Below, piece after piece: positions 1-5,146 of a stretch of DNA of 5,766 bases. Each line of letters opens with the position of its first letter. The stretch's first letter is position 1. The notes under the pieces are model-generated. The model made no database searches. It was not told where the DNA came from and was given only the letters and a program-made list of their open reading frames with translations. Location of the stretch: the NCBI GenBank assembly GCA_003506735.1, contig DNYS01000123.1, positions 1,431-7,196 on the forward strand, given 5' to 3'. The stretch is from Nitrospinota bacterium (GTDB taxonomy: Bacteria > UBA8248). The translations under genes and the position numbers were made by a program.

Positions 1-897
1 GTAGTGGGTTCAATGGCTTTCGATTCGGTCAAAACGCCGTTCGGGGAGCGCGAGGACGCGATTGGCGGCTCTGCGACCTACTTTTCCGTTTCGGCGAGTT
101 ATTTCACGGATGTCCGGCTCGTGGCCGTCGTTGGGAGCGATTTTCCCCAAGGCGAATTGGATTTCCTCGCTGAGCGCTCGGTTGACCTTTCCGGGCTGGA
201 GCGAAGCGAAGGCAAGACGTTCCGCTGGAAGGGCGAGTACGGCTTCGACCTCAACACGGCCCATACGCTCGACACCCAGCTCAATGTGTTCCAGGATTTT
301 CGCCCGCAGGTGCCCGCCGCCTTCAGCGAAAGCGAATTTGTGTTCCTGGCCAACATCGACCCCGAGCTTCAGGTCTCGGTCGTGGAGCAGGTGAAGTCGC
401 CTCAACTGGTTGCGTGCGATACGATGAATTTTTGGATCGAAGGCAAGCGGGACGAACTGGTTCGAATGTTCGGGATGGTGGACATGGCCGTCATCAACGA
501 GGGCGAAGTCCGCGAGTTGGCCGGAGAGTCCAACATCCTGAAGGCATCTCGTAAAATTCTGGAGATGGGCCCCCAGACGCTCCTTGTCAAGCGGGGTGAA
601 TACGGGGCTCTTTTGATCCAAAAGGACTCGGTCTTCTCCGCTCCCGGGCTCCCGCTTGAAGATATCTACGACCCGACCGGGGCGGGAGACACCTTTGCGG
701 GAGGGTTCATGGGTTATCTGTCCTCCAAAGGGGATCTGAGCCCGGGAGCCCTCCGTCGCGCCGTGATATTCGGCAGTGTGATGGCCTCGTTTAATGTTGA
801 ATCGTTTAGCTACGATAGGCTGAAAAACCTGACCCAGGGCGAGATCGAGGCGCGCTACCGCCAATTCAGCGAACTGGCGCATTTTGATCGGCTCTGA
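1..897 (+). CDS. PfkB-family carbohydrate (sugar) kinase, 5'-truncated by the window edge
   Basis: This is a cytoplasmic ATP-dependent kinase of the ribokinase/PfkB fold, which phosphorylates a sugar or nucleoside-type hydroxyl; the substrate cannot be told from sequence. The reading frame is open from base 1, and the first visible residues (VVGSMAFDSV) look like the first beta strand of the fold. The true start is therefore probably only a few codons upstream, and the GTG at 4 is unlikely to be it. Visible landmarks, numbered from base 1, are the substrate-side di-glycine in GGSATYF (22-23), an NxxE motif (NEGE, 166-169) typical of Mg/phosphate handling, and the C-terminal PfkB signature DPTGAGDTFAGGF starting at residue 224. 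Asp230 is the predicted catalytic base. The 298 visible residues are close to the usual family length of about 300. It ends 21 nt before rsmD on the same strand, so co-transcription is likely. Family assignment is firm; substrate is unknown. Confidence 0.93.
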   Translation, partial: VVGSMAFDSVKTPFGEREDAIGGSATYFSVSASYFTDVRLVAVVGSDFPQGELDFLAERSVDLSGLERSEGKTFRWKGEYGFDLNTAHTLDTQLNVFQDFRPQVPAAFSESEFVFLANIDPELQVSVVEQVKSPQLVACDTMNFWIEGKRDELVRMFGMVDMAVINEGEVRELAGESNILKASRKILEMGPQTLLVKRGEYGALLIQKDSVFSAPGLPLEDIYDPTGAGDTFAGGFMGYLSSKGDLSPGALRRAVIFGSVMASFNVESFSYDRLKNLTQGEIEARYRQFSELAHFDRL

Positions 898-918
898 GCC
901 GCACGGAACGGTGAGAGA

Positions 919-1536
919 ATGGCCATTCGTATTATTGGCGGGAGTGCCAGGAGCCGCCGCCTGGCGTCCCCTCCGGGCAGCGGATTTCGGCCCACTGGCG
1001 ACAAGGTCCGCGAGGCATTGTTCAATATATTGGGACAATCTCTCGATGGATGGCGCTTCCTCGATATCTGCGCTGGAAGCGGGGCCGTCTCGCTCGAGGC
1101 GCTGAGCCGGGGAGCGCATAAAGTGGTGGGGCTGGAGCTGGATGCGGCGCGGTGCCGACACATTCGGGATGAGGCCATTCGGATGAACTTGGCCGAAGGG
1201 CTCGATGTCCGTTGCGGAGATGCCCTTGATGAACTCTCGCGAATCCGGAATGGCCGAGAATCGTTTCATGCGGCGTATTTGGATCCGCCTTGGGCCGAGG
1301 AGGCGCTTCGCCAGAAATTGTTGGACGCCTTGTTTGCGTCGCCCCCCCTTTGCCAGATAGCGGCGGTGGAGTTTCCGGCCTTGGGCAGCCCTCCCGAAAC
1401 CCCGGAGGGAGCCCGGATGATTCGCTGCGCGGATTATGGTCGAACCTCGCTGATGTTTTTTGAACCAGTGAATGGGGATTCAAATGCAGGAATTTTTTTT
1501 TGGACCTCATCCCTGCCCGAAGAGCGAATTGTTTGA
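919..1536 (+). CDS. rsmD: 16S rRNA (guanine(966)-N2)-methyltransferase RsmD
   Basis: This SAM-dependent methyltransferase modifies G966 of 16S rRNA during 30S subunit assembly. The family hallmarks appear in order: an N-terminal IIGG (5-8), the RsmD-specific block RPTGDKVREALFNIL (24-38), SAM-binding motif I LDICAGSG (48-55), an acidic residue at the end of beta-2 (Glu73), GD (100-101), and catalytic motif IV as DPPW (122-125). Most relatives have DPPY or DPPF, so Trp125 is a mild variant in an aromatic position. The family normally ends near the YGRTSLMFFEP strand (ending about residue 183). The last 22 residues here are extra, run through a 9-T homopolymer (1493-1501) and have no recognisable counterpart. 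The ATG at 919 fits the family N-terminus. The Shine-Dalgarno is weak (GGTGAGAG directly before the ATG). The coaD gene often found after rsmD is absent here. The identification is secure; the exact C-terminus is less so. Confidence 0.95.
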   Translation: MAIRIIGGSARSRRLASPPGSGFRPTGDKVREALFNILGQSLDGWRFLDICAGSGAVSLEALSRGAHKVVGLELDAARCRHIRDEAIRMNLAEGLDVRCGDALDELSRIRNGRESFHAAYLDPPWAEEALRQKLLDALFASPPLCQIAAVEFPALGSPPETPEGARMIRCADYGRTSLMFFEPVNGDSNAGIFFWTSSLPEERIV

Positions 1537-1582
1537 TCCCCAAAACCTTGTGGTAGCTCAGGGTGCCGCTCGGCATATTTAG
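1484..1582 (+). CDS. Possible 32-codon small ORF overlapping the rsmD 3' end
   Basis: An ATG at 1484 opens a 32-codon frame, offset from rsmD, that ends at TAG 1580-1582. It is preceded by a Shine-Dalgarno-like GGGGA (1474-1478) five bases upstream. The peptide starts MQEFFFGPHPCPK and ends VVAQGAARHI; I do not recognise it. It has no membrane segment, signal peptide or complete metal-binding motif. Third codon positions are much less GC-rich than in neighbouring genes, which argues against long-term coding. It could be a translationally coupled leader-like peptide, a fragment of a lost gene, or chance. It is listed only because start, ribosome site and length fit together. Confidence 0.15.
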   Translation: MQEFFFGPHPCPKSELFDPQNLVVAQGAARHI

Positions 1583-1816
1583 GTCTTGATTCGGTTTATC
1601 GGGAGAACCTGTTTAAAAACAGTATTCAAGACGGAGGCTACAGGCTCGGATAGGCGAAATTTTTGTGTATGTTATTGAAAACAATAGAGATGTCTTGGTT
1701 GCCCTCTGATGGGGCAAGTAGAAATAAGTCATGGAATTTCATATGGTTAAGGGGACAGATCGTCCAGTTATTCACAGGTTTTGAACATTTGCTGTGGTTA
1801 TGTGAAGGGGAATTGG
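1537..1816 (+). other. AT-richer intergenic gap between rsmD and the SDR gene
   Basis: These 280 bases are visibly richer in A and T than the genes on either side. I see no tRNA, no strong sigma70 promoter and no intrinsic terminator after rsmD. Two small inverted repeats are present: TATTG/CAATA around an AAAA loop (1673-1686), and TTGCCC/GGGCAA around a 7-nt loop (1699-1717). Neither is followed by a T-tract. The rsmD frame stays open past its stop for 38 codons to a TAG at 1651-1653. A 52-codon frame at 1669-1827 has no ribosome site. The SDR promoter probably lies here but cannot be pinpointed by eye. Confidence 0.5.
1805..1810 (+). promoter_or_regulatory. Ribosome binding site that fixes the SDR start at GTG 1817
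   Basis: AAGGGG lies six bases before the GTG at 1817. The upstream in-frame alternatives, TTG at 1781 and GTG at 1802, have no comparable site and would add a cysteine-containing leader unlike SDR N-termini. Starting at 1817 gives MLDSFDLTGKTALVTGG, a typical SDR beginning. Confidence 0.65.
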
Positions 1817-2578
1817 GTGCTCGATAGTTTCGATCTGACAGGAAAAACCGCGTTGGTGACTGGAGGCGGAACGGGGTTGGGCCGTGCGATGTCTCTTGCT
1901 CTGGCCGAGGCCGGGGCTGATGTGGCCCTTGCCGCCCGGAGGATCGATAAATTGGAGGAGACAGCCCGGGAGATTCGGGAACTGGGGCGCAAGGCCGAGG
2001 CGGTCCCCCTGGATTTGACCGACCCCGCCAGTATCGGGGCAGCCGCATCGGAGGCCGGGCGCGCCGTGGGGCCAATTGATATTCTAGTCAATAACAGCGG
2101 AATCAGCGGGGCGGGATGGGCGTCCGACCTCCCCCTGGAGGAGTGGGACCAGGTCATGGCGACGAACCTGCGCGGCGCATTTTTGATGAGCCAGGCCGTC
2201 GGACGGGAGATGATATCGAGAGGCAGCGGGGTCATCGTCAATGTGGCCTCGGTGGCCGGGATGGTGGGGGTCAAGATGCTTTCGGCCTACTCGGCCAGTA
2301 AGGGCGGGCTCATCATGCTCACCAAGACCCTCGCTCTCGAATGGGCACGCCACGGAATTCGGGTCAATGCGCTCGCGCCGGGGTATGTTCTCACCGACAT
2401 CAACCGGGAGATGTTCACCAGCGAGGCCGGCGAGCGCATGATCAAGGCGCACATTCCCATGGGCCGCGTGGGTCTGCCCGAGGAGATGGCGGGCGCGTTG
2501 GTGTTCCTGGCGAGCGATGCGTCGAGCTATATGACGGGGACAGCCCTTATTCTGGATGGCGGCCAGAGTGCGAAGTAG
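1817..2578 (+). CDS. Classical SDR-family NAD(P)-dependent oxidoreductase (FabG/gluconate 5-dehydrogenase-like)
   Basis: This is a cytoplasmic Rossmann-fold dehydrogenase that interconverts an alcohol and a ketone or aldehyde; the substrate is undetermined. At 253 aa from the GTG start it has the normal length for a classical SDR. All family motifs are intact: cofactor-binding TGGGTGLG (15-22), Arg41-Arg42 after beta-2 (suggests NADP(H), by inference), DL (66-67) near the adenine, NNSG (92-95), and the catalytic tetrad Asn117, Ser145, Tyr158 and Lys162 (YSASK). PGYVLTD (188-194) and a C-terminal YMTGTALILDGGQ complete the fold. It resembles gluconate 5-dehydrogenase and 3-oxoacyl-ACP reductase-type SDRs. 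It is not adjacent to fatty-acid synthesis genes, so a catabolic or secondary role is more likely than fabG. A decayed peroxidase-related gene follows after 72 nt, probably a former operon partner. Confidence 0.93.
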   Translation: MLDSFDLTGKTALVTGGGTGLGRAMSLALAEAGADVALAARRIDKLEETAREIRELGRKAEAVPLDLTDPASIGAAASEAGRAVGPIDILVNNSGISGAGWASDLPLEEWDQVMATNLRGAFLMSQAVGREMISRGSGVIVNVASVAGMVGVKMLSAYSASKGGLIMLTKTLALEWARHGIRVNALAPGYVLTDINREMFTSEAGERMIKAHIPMGRVGLPEEMAGALVFLASDASSYMTGTALILDGGQSAK

Positions 2579-2603
2579 GAGAGGGGAAATCGACTGCGTT
2601 GGC

Positions 2604-2619
2604 CCCGCACAATTGCGGG
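2604..2619 (+). repeat. Small perfect inverted repeat after the SDR gene
   Basis: CCCGCA and TGCGGG flank a CAAT loop, giving a 6-bp GC-rich hairpin 25 nt past the SDR stop. There is no T-tract after it, so it is not a classical intrinsic terminator. It could stabilise the upstream mRNA or be incidental. Confidence 0.3.
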
Positions 2620-2638
2620 AAATTGATTCGCACTCAAT

Positions 2639-2644
2639 AAGGGG
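2639..2644 (+). promoter_or_regulatory. Ribosome binding site of the decayed peroxidase-related gene
   Basis: AAGGGG sits exactly six bases before the TTG at 2651, the same core and spacing as for the SDR gene upstream. It supports TTG 2651 as the ancestral start of the broken gene. Confidence 0.5.
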
Positions 2645-2650
2645 CAATCG

Positions 2651-3026
2651 TTGCCCTGGATTCGGACGATTCCAGAAGAAGAAGCCGCCGGGATGGTGAA
2701 GCGTTATTTCGAGGCCTCGAAATAAAGAAGGGGCTTTGTCTCAAGTACGGCCGCTATCATGAGCATCAAGGAAAACCACCTCCGAGCGAATCAATCTTTT
2801 TTCGTCTCCTTGATGGAGACTGCGGCGCAACGAGATGGCAGAGTCCGATCTCGCCCCCCTGCGCGAGGCGGGCCTGAGCGATGAGGACATTCTCGATGTG
2901 GTCATGATCACGAGTTACTTCGGCCACATGAACCGCATCGTCAGCGGCCTGGGGGTGAAGCTGATGCCGGAGCAGGAGGAGAAGCAGGCGAAAATTCAGG
3001 CGGCGCGGGACGGCACTCCGGCCTGA
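2651..3026 (+). pseudogene. Broken AhpD-like/carboxymuconolactone decarboxylase-fold 'peroxidase-related' gene
   Basis: Two ends of one protein family are present without the middle. From TTG 2651 the frame reads LPWIRTIPEEEAAGMVKRYF, the characteristic N-terminus of uncharacterised peroxidase-related (AhpD-like) enzymes. It is interrupted by an in-frame TAA at 2723-2725. The same frame then resumes in register with IMSIKENHLRANQ and FFVSLM (to 2815), matching the family's first helices. About 20 bases later, in another frame, 2835-3026 encodes LREAGLSDEDILDVV, SYF, MNRIVSGLGV, the family's C-terminus. The central alpha-helical core with the redox Cys-x-x-Cys/His site, roughly 70 residues by comparison with the usual length of about 180-200, is missing. 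An internal deletion plus a nonsense codon explains this, so no active enzyme is expected. The 63-codon frame from ATG 2835 has no properly spaced ribosome site and should not be annotated as an intact gene. Family and reading register are from memory, not alignment. Confidence 0.8.
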
Positions 3027-3039
3027 AAACCGGGCCGGA
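3017..3039 (+). repeat. Inverted repeat spanning the remnant's stop codon
   Basis: TCCGGCC (3017-3023) and GGCCGGA (3033-3039) form a perfect 7-bp stem around a 9-nt loop that begins with the TGA stop. No T-tract follows, so it is at best a weak or Rho-assisted end signal for the SDR-remnant transcript. Confidence 0.35.
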
Positions 3040-3118
3040 CGGACACCGGGTCCAGAGCGCGATGTGGGTCCTTGATTCTCGAAATGGGGTTGAAATCCGG
3101 GAAAATCGGCTTGGGCAC

Positions 3119-3149
3119 TTGACCCGGAGGCTCTCTTTGCCGATATAGA
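3119..3149 (+). promoter_or_regulatory. Possible sigma70-type promoter for leuA
   Basis: TTGACC (3119-3124) matches the -35 consensus at five of six positions. TATAGA (3144-3149) matches the -10 at four of six. The 19-nt spacer is longer than ideal, so strength and even reality are uncertain. The position fits an independent leuA transcript. Confidence 0.25.
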
Positions 3150-3357
3150 GGATTGAGATTTGATTGCCGAACATCCTCCGCAGGTGGATTGTCGCATGGA
3201 GCGGATCGTGAAGCAGGATGCCGAACAGGTCATGGGGAGGGCCCCGGGCGCGGTCAGTGCGCCCGAACATTCCCTGATGCCTTAGGAGCCGGATGCAGAT
3301 TGCGCCCGCGTCACTCCCGATTGCCGGGGCCGCGCGGGGTCCAACACAATTCGTTCC

Positions 3358-3364
3358 TGAGGAG
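3358..3364 (+). promoter_or_regulatory. Ribosome binding site that fixes the leuA start at ATG 3374
   Basis: TGAGGAG lies nine bases before the ATG at 3374. The in-frame ATG at 3293 would add 27 residues with no family counterpart and has only a weak purine stretch before it, so 3374 is preferred. Confidence 0.75.
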
Positions 3365-3373
3365 TTACGGATC

Positions 3374-5017
3374 ATGCCAGGCAGAAAATCTGTAAAGCCG
3401 AAGACGGCGCCCAAGGGCGCCTCCAAGTCCAGCCACGCAGTTCGAATATTTGACACCACCCTCCGCGACGGAGAGCAATCGCCGGGTTGCGCCATGGTGC
3501 GCTACCAGAAGGTCCAGATGGGGCTCCAGCTCGAAAAGCTGGGGGTGGACATCATCGAGGCCGGATTCCCGATAGCATCGAACGATGAGTTCGAGGCTGT
3601 GCGGGATGTCGCCAAGGCCGTCAAAAAATCCATCGTTGCAGGTCTCTCGCGCTCGGCCCGGGCCGATATCGACCGCTGTTGGGATGCGGTTCGCCACGCC
3701 AAAAAGCCGCGAATCCACACCTTCATCGCCACCTCGGACATCCACCTCAAGTACAAGCTCAAAATGAACCGCAAAGACCTTCTCAAGGAGGTGGCCCAGT
3801 CGGTCCGGCATGCGCGAAAGCTCTGCAATGACGTGGAGTGGAGCGCCGAAGACGCCACCCGCTCGGACTGGGACTTTCTGATCGAGTCGGTCAAAATTGC
3901 CATCGAAGAGGGTGCGACGACGATCAACCTCCCCGACACGGTGGGCTACACCATTCCCACCGAGTTCCGTCAGTTCTGGGAGTATATGTTCGAGAAAATT
4001 CCCGACTATGAGGGCGTGGTGTTCAGCGCCCATTGCCACAACGATCTTGGCCTCGCCATCGCGAACAGCATCGTGGCGATCGAGTGCGGAGTGCGGCAGG
4101 TGGAGTGCACCATTAACGGTATCGGCGAGCGGGCCGGGAACGCATCGCTCGAAGAGTTCGTCATGGCCCTCCACACGCGCAAGGACATTCTCGACTTCAG
4201 GTCCCGGGTCAAGACCAAGGAAATTTACCCGACCAGCCGTCTGCTCACCTCCATGACGGGTGTTCCCGTCCAGCAAAACAAGGCCATCGTCGGGAAAAAC
4301 GCCTTCGCCCACGAGGCGGGAATTCACCAGCACGGCGTTATCTCGAAGGCCATCACCTACGAGATTATGACGCCCCAGTCGGTGGGCCGCCCATCGAACA
4401 CCCTCGTGCTTGGAAAGCACTCCGGCCGCGCGGGGCTTCGCCAGCGCTACGAACAGCTCGGTTTCAAGATGAACCGGGAGGAGATTTCGGCCATCTATAT
4501 GAGGTTCATCGACCTGGCCGACCGGAAAAAAGAGATCTACGACGAAGACCTCATCGCCCTTCTTCAGGAGCGGCGAGCGGGCACGGGCGATAGCTTCTAC
4601 GAGCTCGATGCCCTTCAGGTGTCAAGTTCCACCACAGGTTCCCAGCCGGGCTCGATGGCGACGGTCCACCTCCGCGAAGGAGATGAGGTCCGCACCGAGG
4701 TCGGGAAGGGGAACGGCCCGGTGGATGCCGTGCTCGACGCCATCAACCTCATCGTCGGCAACCGGAGCCGTCTCGTGGATTTCACGGTCAACTCCGTGAC
4801 CCAGGGGCGCGACGCCCTGGCCGAGGTGAACCTTCTCGTCGAGTTCGAGGACGGGTCCCAAATCGCGGGCCACAGCACGAGTCCCGACACCGTCGAGGCC
4901 GCAGCGAAGGCCTTCGTCGCCGTCGTCAACAAGTACAAGCTGACCCAGGATATGAAAAAAGCGGCCCCGGGATCCAAGAAGGGGAAAAAGGATCCATCCA
5001 GGCTGCGCGGGGTTTAA
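3374..5017 (+). CDS. leuA: 2-isopropylmalate synthase (LeuA)
   Basis: The enzyme condenses acetyl-CoA with 2-oxoisovalerate to give 2-isopropylmalate, the first committed step of leucine synthesis, in the cytoplasm (EC 2.3.3.13). The 547-aa product has the full LeuA layout. The catalytic TIM barrel carries FDTTLRDGEQSPG (26-38; Arg31 and metal-binding Asp32), the metal ligands in HCHND (220-224), GIGERAGN (249-256), and the LeuA-type NKAIVGKNAFAHEAGIHQHG ending at about 321. The linker follows, and a LeuA dimer/allosteric domain spans about 400-525 (STTGSQPGS near 420). The complete regulatory domain implies leucine feedback inhibition, a known family property. The protein is slightly longer than usual because of lysine-rich tails: the first ~20 residues and the last ~20 (KKGKK near 536-540). 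HEAGIHQHG and the LGKHSGR block favour LeuA over homocitrate or citramalate synthase. No leuB/C/D is visible here. A strong terminator follows 22 nt after the stop. Confidence 0.95.
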   Translation: MPGRKSVKPKTAPKGASKSSHAVRIFDTTLRDGEQSPGCAMVRYQKVQMGLQLEKLGVDIIEAGFPIASNDEFEAVRDVAKAVKKSIVAGLSRSARADIDRCWDAVRHAKKPRIHTFIATSDIHLKYKLKMNRKDLLKEVAQSVRHARKLCNDVEWSAEDATRSDWDFLIESVKIAIEEGATTINLPDTVGYTIPTEFRQFWEYMFEKIPDYEGVVFSAHCHNDLGLAIANSIVAIECGVRQVECTINGIGERAGNASLEEFVMALHTRKDILDFRSRVKTKEIYPTSRLLTSMTGVPVQQNKAIVGKNAFAHEAGIHQHGVISKAITYEIMTPQSVGRPSNTLVLGKHSGRAGLRQRYEQLGFKMNREEISAIYMRFIDLADRKKEIYDEDLIALLQERRAGTGDSFYELDALQVSSSTTGSQPGSMATVHLREGDEVRTEVGKGNGPVDAVLDAINLIVGNRSRLVDFTVNSVTQGRDALAEVNLLVEFEDGSQIAGHSTSPDTVEAAAKAFVAVVNKYKLTQDMKKAAPGSKKGKKDPSRLRGV

Positions 5018-5039
5018 ATACCGGTAACGAATCATCCCG

Positions 5040-5069
5040 GCGGGGCCTGCCCAGGGCCCCGCTTTTTTT
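5040..5069 (+). terminator. Intrinsic terminator of leuA
   Basis: GCGGGGCC (5040-5047) pairs perfectly with GGCCCCGC (5055-5062) around a 7-nt loop and is followed directly by seven Ts (5063-5069). This is a textbook Rho-independent terminator 22 nt after the leuA stop. Confidence 0.9.
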
Positions 5070-5085
5070 GGCAGGCCGCTTTTTT
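5044..5085 (+). terminator. Alternative overlapping terminator-like hairpin
   Basis: GGCCTGCC (5044-5051) is also perfectly complementary to GGCAGGCC (5070-5077), which is followed by GC and six Ts (5080-5085). It shares its 5' arm with the main terminator, so both cannot form together. It may act as a backup terminator for polymerase that reads through the first T-tract. Confidence 0.5.
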
Positions 5086-5146
5086 ATGGGGCCAGGTGCC
5101 GGTAAAGTATCTTCTTTTAGAGTCTCTCCAATGGGAGGAAATTCGG

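Larger units (their letters stand above)
3027..3373 (+). other. Non-coding stretch upstream of leuA
   Basis: These 347 bases hold no gene I can support. Short open frames exist on both strands, but none has a good ribosome site or a recognisable product. I looked for the run of leucine codons and paired hairpins of a leu attenuator and for a T-box-like leader, and saw neither. A possible promoter is at 3119-3149 and the leuA ribosome site is at 3358-3364. If that promoter is real, leuA has a 5' leader of about 220 nt. Confidence 0.5.

Noticed and set aside
10..1269. 419-codon open frame on the minus strand across pfkB and rsmD
   Set aside because: It lies opposite two clearly recognisable genes, and its translation shows no family signature; long antisense frames are expected in GC-rich DNA.
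1552..1563. GGTAGCTCAGGG resembles the D-arm of a tRNA
   Set aside because: There is no matching acceptor stem, no anticodon arm and no T-arm (GGTTCGAAT-like) at the right distance; the match is to a short common motif only.
1699..1717. TTGCCC/GGGCAA hairpin as a terminator for rsmD
   Set aside because: It has only a 6-bp stem, no T-tract, and lies more than 160 nt after the rsmD stop.
1781..1816. Longer SDR start at TTG 1781 or GTG 1802
   Set aside because: Both lack a spaced Shine-Dalgarno, and the extra residues do not resemble SDR N-termini; GTG 1817 has AAGGGG six bases upstream.
1669..1827. 52-codon open frame starting ATG 1669 in the gap before the SDR gene
   Set aside because: It has no ribosome binding site, an unusual Trp-rich and non-family composition, and it overlaps the SDR start.
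3293..3373. Longer LeuA start at ATG 3293
   Set aside because: The 27 extra residues match no LeuA feature, and a strong TGAGGAG immediately precedes ATG 3374.
3153..3395. Plus-strand open frames of up to 80 codons before leuA
   Set aside because: They have no ribosome site or recognisable motif, and they overlap the leuA ribosome site and start in another frame.
3365..4420. 351-codon open frame on the minus strand inside leuA
   Set aside because: It is an antisense shadow of leuA codon bias, rich in repeated VDxGxE/HxLxR-like shadow patterns, with no independent evidence.
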